The translations under genes were made by a program, and so were the position numbers. From Moanibacter sp964542645 (lineage in GTDB: Bacteria; Verrucomicrobiota; Verrucomicrobiia; Opitutales; UBA2987), in assembly GCA_964542645.1 (NCBI GenBank), contig CAZIUG010000008.1, forward strand, positions 248,001-312,000: a stretch of 64,000 nucleotides of DNA. The letters are read 5' to 3'. Positions 17,784-26,222 of this stretch are shown here, one piece after another (position 1 is the first letter of the stretch; every line of letters starts with the position of its first letter). The notes below the pieces were generated by a model, which did not search any database, had not been told where the DNA came from, and saw nothing but the letters and a program-made list of their open reading frames with translations.

Positions 17784-18755
17784 ATGGATACGATACGCTG
17801 GGGAATCATAGGTTGCGGTGATGTAACCGAAAAGAAGAGCGGTCCCGGTCTTTATAAAGCCAATCGATCGCGACTAGTAGCAGTGATGCGCCGGAATGTA
17901 GCAGCAGCCAGAGATTACGCTGAACGGCACGGCGTTCCTAGGTGGTACGATGATGCCCAGGCTCTAATTGAAGATAAAGAAGTCGACGTTGTCTATGTAG
18001 CTACACCGCCTTCAACCCATCTCGAATACGCCCTTGCAACCGCCACAGCAGGTAAACCCTGCCTGGTTGAAAAACCTATGGCAATGAACGCAGAGGAAGG
18101 AGAGCAAATGGTTAACGCATTCAAGGAAAAGGATTTGCCTCTATGGGTCGCTTTTTACCGGAGGGCACTGCCTCGCTATCATAAGCTTCGCTATCTCCTG
18201 AACAATGGGACTATCGGAAAACTGACGTCTATTGAATTCGTAAACTATTCCACTTTAGCAAAGGACGAAGAATCGCGCGAATGGCGTTACAACCCTATCA
18301 TTGCTGGAGCCGGAAAGTCTTTTGATCTCGGTTCTCACGGATTCGATATCCTAGACTACCTCGTTGGGCCAATATGCGAAATTGCAGGCTACTCGATAAA
18401 CTCCGGGAACACCTATGATGCTGAAGACGTGACGGTTACTTGCTTCCGCTTTGAAAACAACGTTCTGGGAACCGCTACTTTCAATTTTAACTCTTGCCGA
18501 AATGATGACTACCTCACCTTCACCGGAACCCTAGGAAAGATCGACATTCAAGTTTATGGAGACAATGACATTAAGATAGTCTTGGGAAACGGCGAGCAGA
18601 AGTTTATCCCTGCCCCATTTCCTAAACACGTCTGCCAACCACTTCAAGAAACGATTATAGGTGAACTCCACGGCAAAGGGAAGTGTGAGTCAACCGGCGA
18701 AAGTGCCTTACGCACCCAACGAGTATTGGATGCATGTGTGAGCAACTTCTATTAA
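17784..18755 (+). CDS. Gfo/Idh/MocA family oxidoreductase
   Basis: A 323-residue protein with a canonical Rossmann start (WGIIGCGDVTEKKSGPG), ATPPSTHLEYA, and VEKPMAMN carrying the catalytic lysine. The substrate-domain motif GAGKSFDLGSHGFDILDYL is complete. It resembles the 1,5-anhydro-fructose/glucose-6-phosphate-type dehydrogenase subgroup. A TIM-barrel isomerase gene starts 65 nt downstream on the same strand, the usual partnership for inositol-like or keto-sugar degradation. Confidence 0.9.
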   Translation: MDTIRWGIIGCGDVTEKKSGPGLYKANRSRLVAVMRRNVAAARDYAERHGVPRWYDDAQALIEDKEVDVVYVATPPSTHLEYALATATAGKPCLVEKPMAMNAEEGEQMVNAFKEKDLPLWVAFYRRALPRYHKLRYLLNNGTIGKLTSIEFVNYSTLAKDEESREWRYNPIIAGAGKSFDLGSHGFDILDYLVGPICEIAGYSINSGNTYDAEDVTVTCFRFENNVLGTATFNFNSCRNDDYLTFTGTLGKIDIQVYGDNDIKIVLGNGEQKFIPAPFPKHVCQPLQETIIGELHGKGKCESTGESALRTQRVLDACVSNFY

Positions 18756-18820
18756 TGAAGATCAATTTTGTATTGGGGTTTGCTTCCTACACTATAAACA
18801 GTGAACACTGATGATTGGAC

Positions 18821-19618
18821 ATGTCAGATAGATTCGGCTTCGACGCTCCCAAGGATATCCCCATTGAACAATCGATTATGTGGGGAGCATCCAACGGATT
18901 TAGTTATGTCGATTTTAACGCCGATAATCCGCCTAATAACCTAGTCTCGTTCGATAAAGCTCGGACTACGAAGATCCGAGATCTGCTGGAAAAAACAAAG
19001 ATGAAGATGGGTATCCATCCAGTATCCGCTATCAATAATGCGGAATACGTCCCGATAATGTCAGAGGCGGTTGATGAATATCTTTGGGCAAATATCCGGC
19101 TGGCTAGGAAAGTCGGTTGCGGTTGGATTGTCGGCCACGGTGGCTATCATTTCGGAGATACTAATCTGCGAAAGCAAGCTGCCGTGGATCGCATAAAACG
19201 CTTGGTCGAAATAGCCGCTCAGACCGAAATTATGGTTTACTTTGAAAACCATAACAAGGAGCCCGATCTAGCCGAGATTCACTACATTCCCCATAACGTT
19301 GAAGAGACCCGATGGTTCCTCGACGAGATCGATTCACCTTACTTTAAATGGGCCTTTAACGTAGCCCATGGACATCTAGTCCCGGAAGGCTGGATAGGCT
19401 TTCTTAATGCCTTTGGTACCAATAACATAGGCCAAGTCAGGGTCAACGACAACACTGGTGACTACGAAGTCCATCTAGTCCCTGGAGAAGGCACCATCGA
19501 TTTCAAATCGCTGTTTCTTGAATTAAACAAACGTGACTACAAGGGATGGTACAATCTCGGGTTTGGCGACGAGGACGACAAAATCAGGATCCGAGATCAA
19601 TTTGATAAACTGATCTGA
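18821..19618 (+). CDS. Sugar phosphate isomerase/epimerase-like TIM barrel
   Basis: A 265-residue AP-endonuclease-2-type barrel (xylose isomerase-like). Metal-binding features of the fold can be followed: HGGYHF, the glutamate in YFENHNKEP, the histidine in AFNVAHGH and the acidic VPGEGTIDF motif near the end. The ATG at 18821 starts the recognisable barrel; a TTG two codons earlier is possible. It follows a Gfo/Idh/MocA gene and probably acts on the same sugar as an isomerase, epimerase or dehydratase. Confidence 0.85.
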   Translation: MSDRFGFDAPKDIPIEQSIMWGASNGFSYVDFNADNPPNNLVSFDKARTTKIRDLLEKTKMKMGIHPVSAINNAEYVPIMSEAVDEYLWANIRLARKVGCGWIVGHGGYHFGDTNLRKQAAVDRIKRLVEIAAQTEIMVYFENHNKEPDLAEIHYIPHNVEETRWFLDEIDSPYFKWAFNVAHGHLVPEGWIGFLNAFGTNNIGQVRVNDNTGDYEVHLVPGEGTIDFKSLFLELNKRDYKGWYNLGFGDEDDKIRIRDQFDKLI

Positions 19619-19815
19619 AGTCCCTTAGCGTACATTTATTTCGTGATCGTCTTAAACTTCTATCTTTCGACTTCTCACTTGATCCATTTAAACCTTATCA
19701 AAGAATAGTTATTCAAGACTCTTAAGGGAGTTACCGAAGCATCAGAAGTCTGACTCTCCAAGACAGCGAACCAAAACTACAACTGTCTTTAGAATCCCCT
19801 TAAACTGGAAATCTT

Positions 19816-20607
19816 TTAGAGGTTATGGGATGACGAAGTTCCAGAGCCGAAAGACAGACTCCTCGGCATGAAAAATTCGCGTTCCTTTCGATCTGGATAG
19901 CCTTCCATCTCTACTGGGACAAGTCCTGGACTCTCCAAAGCCGCCCTTACAATGCTTTTATTGAAGGCGTGAACGTACTCTGACTCAAGATACTCTAAAA
20001 TCGGCATCCAAAGGCACTCTTCGATCTCTTCTTGTTGGATAGTTATGTCCTGACTCTTCGGCCTCAAGCGACAAACAAAATAGATGTCGGATTTCGAAAA
20101 TCTGTATCCGTGCCAATGCCTGAAACAAACAAGTGCATCAAAGATAGTCTCTATCCCTGTCTCCTCCTTAACTTCGCGAATCACACAGTCTTGCAAATGC
20201 TCTCCGGACTGGAGAGAACCCCCAGGAAGTTTGTATGAGGGTTTGTTGTCACGGCGATAGCGCTCGCAAACTACAAGCAATTCATCTTTTTGATTAATGA
20301 CTACGCCGCCTGCACCAATGTAGTGGGTAGCGTAGACCGGGATGAAGGTGTCTTTCACCAACCGGAACGTCATCATTACATAATCGTTGCCCGCGTGATG
20401 GAACTCAAATCCAGCTTTTACCCCGATAGGGATCAGATCAGAAAAACCAATCGGCACCTCCAACCAAACGGTCAAAAGCCCACCGGCTTTCCAAACCTCG
20501 ATAGAATGTGACAGTTGTCTTTCAAAGGTAGCTGGATCGGGAGGTAATCTATCCCTCTCGACAATAACACCCTTAAAAGGGTTAGTTGTGTGGAAGAGAA
20601 CGTCCAT
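19816..20607 (-). CDS. Nudix hydrolase with N-terminal pre-Nudix (NUDT6-like) domain
   Basis: A 263-residue hydrolase. The Nudix box is intact (G-x5-E-x7-REVKEETGI) around residues 132-154. The first ~95 residues (LPPDPATFERQLSHSIEVWK... FEFHHAGNDYVMM) resemble the pre-Nudix domain of eukaryotic NUDT6 and plant NUDT2-like proteins, an acetyltransferase-like fold. The C-terminal part continues beyond the Nudix fold by about 40 residues. It probably hydrolyses a nucleoside diphosphate derivative such as ADP-ribose or NADH; specificity cannot be read. It is monocistronic. Confidence 0.88.
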   Translation of the reverse strand: MDVLFHTTNPFKGVIVERDRLPPDPATFERQLSHSIEVWKAGGLLTVWLEVPIGFSDLIPIGVKAGFEFHHAGNDYVMMTFRLVKDTFIPVYATHYIGAGGVVINQKDELLVVCERYRRDNKPSYKLPGGSLQSGEHLQDCVIREVKEETGIETIFDALVCFRHWHGYRFSKSDIYFVCRLRPKSQDITIQQEEIEECLWMPILEYLESEYVHAFNKSIVRAALESPGLVPVEMEGYPDRKEREFFMPRSLSFGSGTSSSHNL

Positions 20608-21150
20608 TTTGAGATTCTGAAAGAAGAATTCTAGGCATCAATGAAAAAGTAACCGAAGAGAAAATCGCGATCCTCCGAACTCAATCCTACGCTAGGAAAG
20701 AACAAAGATTACCGCTCTGGCGGGACCAATCTAGGAAAGAACGATTGCTTCCAATGCCGAAGTCGGAATACCTATACAGACCTGTGTCGAACTCGATCAT
20801 ACGATAGGATACATTTAGAAAGAAGCAAGAATACAACTAGAACTCGACAATATCGTCCCAGGTCGCGATAAGTAAGGTATTGCTATTCGAGTACAAAACC
20901 CGTTGTGGTTTTTAGATTATAATGAATGCCTGCTGGCAGGAACCCAACGGGATGAAGCTGAATTAACCGCATGGAAGAATTTATGGATCACCAGCCAATG
21001 ACTTAGCTTGTTAGCCGAAAGTCACAACGGGGTTAAAAAACAGAATCTCTCTGGAGGCCTCTTCTTCACCGCAGAATACTCGGATCAAGAATCCATCGAG
21101 CAAACTAGCGCTTAAGGAATAGAATTCTCAAAATCCCTTTCCCATTAAAA
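20608..21150. other. Intergenic region
   Basis: About 540 nt between divergent genes. A 12-base string CTAGGAAAGAAC occurs twice, near 20690 and 20730. No gene or RNA structure is recognised. Confidence 0.4.
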
Positions 21151-21972
21151 ATGAAATTATCCCTATCTGTCCGCGTAGCCGAACACTTCAATGAAAAGCG
21201 CAGAGTCACGATCCCGATAAAAGAATTGGCAGCCATAGCTAAGCTATCTGGATATAACGCCCTATGCATGAGGGCCTCTGTTGTCGGGGTGGATGATCCA
21301 CCTAAACATATTCGTGAAGTCCGTGAAATTATCGATCAGAATGGACTTGAAATTTCAATGGCAACCGGGGATTTCCCAGTCCCTGAAAATAACCACGAAG
21401 GCCCCGATTGCCTCCGGAATATCACTCCCTATCTAGACCTTGCCGATGCGCTAGAAACAGACTTGATTCGGGTATGCATGAAATCCAACGACGATATCCC
21501 TTTTGCCGCTTCCGCCGCCGACGAGGCATCAGAACGGAACATCCGGCTCGCTCACCAATCCCACACCCGGAGCATATTTGAAACTGTAGAGGGATCACTC
21601 GAAGTCTTGCGTAAGATAGGTCGGCCAAATTTTGGAATTATCTACGAACCCGCTAATCTCGCCCTCTGTGGTGAAGACTACGGGCCCAAGACTCTTGAAG
21701 CTTTTTCCCCTTACCTTTTTAATATCTACCTTCAAAATCATATACCCGAAGAAAATGGGCCTATGCCCATGCATACTTGGACGAGGGGAATCGTAGATTC
21801 CCGACTCTACCCCCTTGATTCTGGAGATGGAATCCAATTTGAGCAGGTGTTTAATGGTCTCAAAGCGGTGAACTACGAAGGCTGGATCACTCTCCATCAC
21901 TCCTTTGACGGCACCATACCTCCTTCAGAAGCCGCCAAACGTTCGGCTGATTTTCTACACAGTTTTGAGTAG
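21151..21972 (+). CDS. Sugar phosphate isomerase/epimerase-like TIM barrel
   Basis: A 273-residue barrel of the xylose isomerase-like superfamily. Recognisable positions are the LCMRAS first loop, the HQSHTRSIFETVEGS segment, GIIYEPANLAL with the metal-binding glutamate, and the C-terminal LYPLDSGDGIQFEQVF and GWITLHHSF strands. It starts at an ATG with no strong ribosome-binding site and has no same-strand neighbour within 450 nt on either side. The substrate is unknown; the fold includes ketose epimerases, inosose dehydratases and keto-sugar isomerases. Confidence 0.85.
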   Translation: MKLSLSVRVAEHFNEKRRVTIPIKELAAIAKLSGYNALCMRASVVGVDDPPKHIREVREIIDQNGLEISMATGDFPVPENNHEGPDCLRNITPYLDLADALETDLIRVCMKSNDDIPFAASAADEASERNIRLAHQSHTRSIFETVEGSLEVLRKIGRPNFGIIYEPANLALCGEDYGPKTLEAFSPYLFNIYLQNHIPEENGPMPMHTWTRGIVDSRLYPLDSGDGIQFEQVFNGLKAVNYEGWITLHHSFDGTIPPSEAAKRSADFLHSFE

Positions 21973-22430
21973 AATCGCATTTCTAAACTTTCCGCATTTC
22001 TCAATAACACAAATCGTAAGCCTTGCGTACCTCGATCTACCGAAACCCATCTTTTCAAACGAGAGAGAAGTGCATCAATCTCACGCAACTGGTTCATCAT
22101 AACCAATTGAAATGGGGCATATCTAATTGGTACTAATGGCCCTTATTGGATATTCATCCCGGAAATCATGGCATCACTGAAGGGTTCAGTGACGGTTCTT
22201 GAAGACTCAATGAATAACGAAATCGCTACTAAACGGATCGAGAATTTATAATGACTAAAATACTTTTAACTTTTATCCCCAAAAATGGCGTTATAGGCCC
22301 TCGGGACTTGTTATCTTGTATCTCCTCGTAGATTAATTTTCCAGAAGGTAGATTAGCTTCCTAGACTCGCTGCATCCGGAACTGGGACAGATCCTCCTCT
22401 CCCTAATCGATTATTCTTCCCAACCGATTC
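21973..22430. other. Intergenic region between convergent genes
   Basis: About 460 nt. Both flanking genes end here, so terminators are expected, but no stem-loop with a T-tract was identified with confidence. No gene seen. Confidence 0.4.
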
Positions 22431-23354
22431 CTAGGACAGAAGGACAACCCCTTTGACATAGCTCTTATCTCCACTAACAACTTTTTCCATAAGGTCGGGG
22501 TAATCGTCCAGAGTGGATGTGTGAGTGACGAGAGGCTTCAACCTAATAATCCCCTTTTGAATTAAGCGGATAGCAGGTCCGAAAGTCTCCCTCGTTTTGG
22601 CCATCGGAGATGAATTAACTACTGTGAATCCGCCCAGATGCCATTTAGTTGGATCAAAGCTTGCCTTCTTTCCTTTGATCCAACCAAACAGGTTTATCAG
22701 GCCACCTGGTCTCACAATATCAGTGGCAAGACTAAGGCCATCCTGACTCCCGGATGTATCAATCACGACATCGAATCCTCTGGCATGTAATTCTACAGGA
22801 TCAACTTGATCTGCCTCGTAAACCTCAGCCACACCAATATCCTCTGCCAAGTCCAAACGACTTCTGATAACGTCAATTGCAACAAGAGAGTCAAGTGGAC
22901 TACGAATCAACACCTGGAGCATTAGTTGCCCCATAAATCCACACCCAATTAAAGCAATCCGATCGCCCGGCTTGATGCTGCAATGATCGATACCTGTTAC
23001 GATGCATGAAACAGGTTCCACGATCCAATACTCATCAGGTAAGTCTGACTGGGGAATCTTACGAGCTCGACTTTCCAAGAGATTGCGTTTCGTCGCAAAG
23101 CCACCACCAGCAACCCGGTCTCCTTCCCTGAGATTCCTGACTTCAGCCCCTACTTTTACAACATACCCGACACCTTCGTGCCCGGGTGGAGCCATGGGTT
23201 TGAACTCCCTACCATATTTCGCAGTTGCAATATCCCATGAACAGATTCCACAAGCACCTCCCTGGACCTGAACTTCCCCTGGTCCAGGATCGGGTACCTC
23301 CTTTTCAAGCAGCTCAATTTTCCCATCGTCCTTATAACGTATTGTTTTAGCCAT
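22431..23354 (-). CDS. Zinc-type alcohol dehydrogenase (MDR superfamily), lacking the structural zinc loop
   Basis: A 307-residue medium-chain dehydrogenase. The catalytic cysteine lies in GACGICSWD, the histidine-glutamate pair in PGHEGVG, and the Rossmann motif is IGCGFMGQL. The four-cysteine structural zinc lobe is missing, as in the shorter sorbitol/threonine-dehydrogenase-like subfamily, which explains the short length. It starts 77 nt after the GmhA-like gene on the same strand and is probably its operon partner, suggesting a role in phosphorylated keto-sugar metabolism. Confidence 0.87.
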   Translation of the reverse strand: MAKTIRYKDDGKIELLEKEVPDPGPGEVQVQGGACGICSWDIATAKYGREFKPMAPPGHEGVGYVVKVGAEVRNLREGDRVAGGGFATKRNLLESRARKIPQSDLPDEYWIVEPVSCIVTGIDHCSIKPGDRIALIGCGFMGQLMLQVLIRSPLDSLVAIDVIRSRLDLAEDIGVAEVYEADQVDPVELHARGFDVVIDTSGSQDGLSLATDIVRPGGLINLFGWIKGKKASFDPTKWHLGGFTVVNSSPMAKTRETFGPAIRLIQKGIIRLKPLVTHTSTLDDYPDLMEKVVSGDKSYVKGVVLLS

Positions 23355-23431
23355 CTTTAGTAATTTCCTTCTTAAACTTTCCCTATAGCATTTAAAGACG
23401 ACCCTTCGTCCTTCATCTTACCTTTCTCATC

Positions 23432-24055
23432 TTATTGTTCACAATTCACCTCTCGATATCTCCCTTTTTGATTGATGCGGGCATAGACATCACTCAGCAC
23501 CCAATGGAAAAGGCACAAATGAACACTTTCAACCATTCCCATGTCATCTAGTTCAACATGTAACCCGTGTCGTTGCGCAGCCTTCAGTTTCCCGCCGGAG
23601 TAACCGGTCAAACCAAAAGTGATCAGATCATGTTGATTCGCCCAGTTGACTGCATTGAGGATATTTGGGCTATTACCAGACCCACTAATGGCAACAACTA
23701 AATCTCCTTCTGACCCATAATTCATCAACTGCTGAACAAATATTTGATCGTAGGAAAGATCGTTACCAACAGCCGTGATCCAGCCAACATTGTCGGTCAG
23801 ACTAATGACTCTCAATCGACACTTAGACTCATCGCCCAAGTCATCGTTGCGCAGGATACTCTTTCCTAAGTCTTCGCTCATGTGGCTAGCAGTAGTTGCA
23901 GATCCTCCATTGCCCATGATGAAAACAAAGCGCCCCTGCTCCCAAGCTTGATAAACCAAATCTGCCCATTTTTCTAATGCCGCTTGATCTACCCTTCCCA
24001 GTTCCCTTTCCAAACGCTTCAAATACTGATCTGTATTAAGTGTGGCTCCAAGCAT
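23432..24055 (-). CDS. SIS-domain sugar isomerase, GmhA-like
   Basis: A 207-residue single SIS domain protein resembling sedoheptulose-7-phosphate isomerase. Visible are the phosphate-binding loops MGNGGSATTASHMSEDLGK and SGSGNSPNIL, and the C-terminal helix with VESVHLCLFHWVL. GmhA makes the first heptose phosphate of lipopolysaccharide, but the neighbour here is an alcohol dehydrogenase, not gmhB/hldE. It may therefore serve a catabolic or heptose-like sugar pathway (inference). Confidence 0.87.
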   Translation of the reverse strand: MLGATLNTDQYLKRLERELGRVDQAALEKWADLVYQAWEQGRFVFIMGNGGSATTASHMSEDLGKSILRNDDLGDESKCRLRVISLTDNVGWITAVGNDLSYDQIFVQQLMNYGSEGDLVVAISGSGNSPNILNAVNWANQHDLITFGLTGYSGGKLKAAQRHGLHVELDDMGMVESVHLCLFHWVLSDVYARINQKGRYREVNCEQ

Positions 24056-24630
24056 CGCTTTCTTCTCCTATTCCTACAAACCTCTATTAAGTTCCCCTTA
24101 CTTAAGAGGCAATACAAGACAGCCTAATCGATGACCATCTTAATACATCGAAACTTTACCCATTGTTTTCCCTCCTAGAAGTTCTCGAAAAAAAGGGAAA
24201 CCTTTTTCTCGCAATTTAAAGAAAGGTTTTCCTAAGCAACTGCTTCTACCTATAAAGTAGGTATACCTTATTCTCCAAAAGGATGAAGTGATTCAATATA
24301 CCTCTTTAGATCGCCTTAACATAAAACCCCTTATCCATTAATCCTCCTTTCGCTCAGTCTGGTTCAGACAAACTCTCAAACGGCCCTGAGTAATTGCCAA
24401 TCACTATCCCTGATAATGATTGGCGCGGCTCTTTAAGTTTTCAGCGAATTGATAGTATAAAAAGGTAGCCCATAAAATCACCCGGGATTCAAATCCTGCT
24501 GGTAGGAATTTCTAATAACGGGCTGAAATTCACTGGACGTACAGCATCTTTACAGTCGAATATCTTAAGGCCACAATTCAAATAAATCATCAGCCATCGG
24601 GAATTAACCATAAACAAACAGAGGGTAAGA
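24056..24630. other. Divergent intergenic region
   Basis: About 575 nt between the GmhA-like and SRPBCC genes. It contains one 13-bp inverted repeat (annotated separately) and should hold promoters in both directions. No gene recognised. Confidence 0.4.
24396..24424. promoter_or_regulatory. 13-bp inverted repeat upstream of the SRPBCC gene
   Basis: Arms 24396-24408 and 24412-24424 pair with a single mismatch around a CCT loop, about 200 nt upstream of the ATG. A weak T-rich stretch follows, so a terminator is possible, but no plus-strand gene precedes it; an operator is an alternative. Confidence 0.35.
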
Positions 24631-25068
24631 ATGGCAAAAATCTTCGTTAGCTCCGTAATCAATGTTCCCATCAAGAAAATCTGGGAAAAAACCCGCGATT
24701 TTAACGCTCTACCATCCTGGCATCCCGAGGTCGAAGAGAGCCACATTGAAAATAACGAGCCCAGTGATAAAATAGGCTGCATTCGGAATTTCACCCTTAA
24801 GGATGGAAGCAGAATTCGAGAGAAGCTTTTAGCCCTAAACGATATTGAAAACCTCTGCACCTATTCTATTCTAGAGTCCCAAATGAAAGTCGAAAACTAC
24901 GCTGCCACCATGCGGTTTCTTCCGATTACCGACGGTAATCAAACTTACGCTGAGTGGATAGCTGAATTCAACTGCCCACCCAGTGAGGAGGCGGGTTTGG
25001 TTAAGCTAATCAGTGGTGCTGTCTTTCAAGGTGGATTTGACGCTTTGAAGGAATTTTTTGGAGTCTGA
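24631..25068 (+). CDS. SRPBCC (START/Bet v1-like) family protein
   Basis: A 145-residue helix-grip protein of the polyketide cyclase/dehydrase-like group. The N-terminal strand with SSVINVPIKKIWEKTRDFNALPSWHPEVEES is the family's usual beginning, and the final amphipathic helix (GGFDALKEFFG) closes the cavity. These proteins bind hydrophobic ligands or act as simple cyclases; no specific role can be assigned. It is monocistronic and followed by a hairpin about 70 nt downstream. Confidence 0.85.
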   Translation: MAKIFVSSVINVPIKKIWEKTRDFNALPSWHPEVEESHIENNEPSDKIGCIRNFTLKDGSRIREKLLALNDIENLCTYSILESQMKVENYAATMRFLPITDGNQTYAEWIAEFNCPPSEEAGLVKLISGAVFQGGFDALKEFFGV

Positions 25069-25140
25069 CTACCTGCAGAACGGATCAGGTCACTTCCCTA
25101 GAATAGTGTAAGGCTAGAAGAAATCTAATAATCCACAGAT

Positions 25141-25174
25141 AAAGGTCCGTCTGATTATCTTAGACGAGGACCTT
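25141..25174 (+). terminator. Putative hairpin terminator after the SRPBCC gene
   Basis: AAAGGTCC-GTCT at 25141-25152 pairs with AGAC-GA-GGACCTTT at 25161-25174 with a 2 nt bulge and an 8 nt loop. It lies 72 nt after the SRPBCC stop codon. The following T-run is short, so it is a weak candidate. Confidence 0.4.
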
Positions 25175-25259
25175 TGATACCGCCGGAGGAAACCTATTGG
25201 ACCAAGTCCACATTTGTCAGTAAACCAGAATTCGCGGAATTTACATTTTGTTTATTTCT

Positions 25260-26147
25260 ATGACCGATTCTCAGTCTTCTATTTGGCCTCGATGGACAAA
25301 GTGGAAAAGACTTCATCCATCAGTCCAATTCACGCATGTCTCATTGGCCGAGACCCTCGATGGCGGCCAGGCCTTTCGCTGGCATGAAGAGAAGGCCGGA
25401 CAATGGATCGGGCTATGGGCTCAGAATGTGGCGAGAATTCGCCTGGATTACTCAAATCGTCTCGAGTGGTCCTGTCCCGAATCACTTTCGGAGAAAGTGT
25501 CGCTAGCTATTCCCAGTTACTTCGCTGCTCAAATCGACTTTAACGGCCTTATCAGTAATCTACCACATAAAAGGGATCCCGCACTCGCCAAAGCGTTGAA
25601 GGATTGGAAGGGCCTGAGAGTTGTCCGCCAACCATTTAGTGAAACTCTCCTCACCTTTCTCTGCTCCTCGAACAAAAGAATTATTCAGATCAAGCAAATA
25701 TGTGAACTTCTAGCCCGTCGTTTAGGAACTCATATTATCGGAAATTTCTACGCCTTGCCGACCTGGGAAGCACTCGGACAAGTTCCCGAAAGAGAACTCC
25801 GATACTGTAAAGCAGGTTACAGAGCACGGTTTATTCATGAGACCGCGTGCTTTCTTAGACAAAATCCAAAATACCTAAAGAGGATCGAGATCCTTCCCTA
25901 CGAAGAGGGCCGGAAACTTCTTCGTCAACTTCCAGGTGTTGGTGAGAAAATTGCAGACTGTGTTCTTCTCTTTGGAGCTGGAAAACTGGAGTCCTTCCCT
26001 GTCGATACCTGGATCCTTAAAGCTATCGCTAATCTCTATAAATCCAATCTTCGCTCACCCCAAGAGGCTGCGCTTTTTGGACGACAATACTTTGGGAAAT
26101 ATGCTGGCGTCGCCCAACAATACCTTTTCGCTAGTAACCGCCAATAA
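25260..26147 (+). CDS. ogg: OGG1-type 8-oxoguanine DNA glycosylase/AP lyase
   Basis: A 295-residue bifunctional DNA repair enzyme that removes 8-oxoguanine. The N-terminal domain carries LAETLDGGQAFRW, matching the OGG start; SSNKRI stands for the SSNNNI helix. The helix-hairpin-helix is LPGVGEKIADCVLLF, with the Schiff-base lysine at K230, and the catalytic aspartate is D249 in PVDTW. The ATG at 25260 is preferred to the TTG at 25248. This is the OGG1/AlkA-like form, not MutM. The stop codon lies within a long inverted repeat directly beside the tRNA-Leu-derived repeat that begins the phosphonate islet. Confidence 0.9.
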   Translation: MTDSQSSIWPRWTKWKRLHPSVQFTHVSLAETLDGGQAFRWHEEKAGQWIGLWAQNVARIRLDYSNRLEWSCPESLSEKVSLAIPSYFAAQIDFNGLISNLPHKRDPALAKALKDWKGLRVVRQPFSETLLTFLCSSNKRIIQIKQICELLARRLGTHIIGNFYALPTWEALGQVPERELRYCKAGYRARFIHETACFLRQNPKYLKRIEILPYEEGRKLLRQLPGVGEKIADCVLLFGAGKLESFPVDTWILKAIANLYKSNLRSPQEAALFGRQYFGKYAGVAQQYLFASNRQ

Positions 26148-26171
26148 GTTGGTCACTAGCGAAAAGGTATT
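26119..26171 (+). terminator. Long inverted repeat spanning the ogg stop codon (possible terminator)
   Basis: Arms 26119-26139 and 26151-26171 are complementary over 21 bases with one mismatch, around an 11 nt loop that contains most of the TAA stop. The left arm is inside the ogg coding sequence, and the right arm ends exactly at the first base of the tRNA-derived repeat. There is no T-tract, so Rho-independent termination is uncertain. It may equally be a by-product of the insertion event at this junction. Confidence 0.6.
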
Positions 26172-26191
26172 GCCCGGGGCGGGACTTGAAC
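26171..26191 (-). repeat. Displaced 3' end of tRNA-Leu (left attachment-like repeat)
   Basis: These 21 bases match 30180-30200, the acceptor and 3' T-arm of the intact tRNA-Leu gene, at 20 of 21 positions and in the same orientation. Similarity stops after GAAC. It is too short to be a tRNA gene and has the size and position of the duplicated core left by tRNA-targeted integration. Confidence 0.75.
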
Positions 26192-26222
26192 GAACTGGAA
26201 AACAATTCCTTATTAGAGTCCG

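Noticed and set aside
26171..26191. The tRNA-like fragment as a tRNA pseudogene.
   Set aside because: Only 21 bases match and no anticodon or D-arm follows; it is better explained as an attachment-like repeat.
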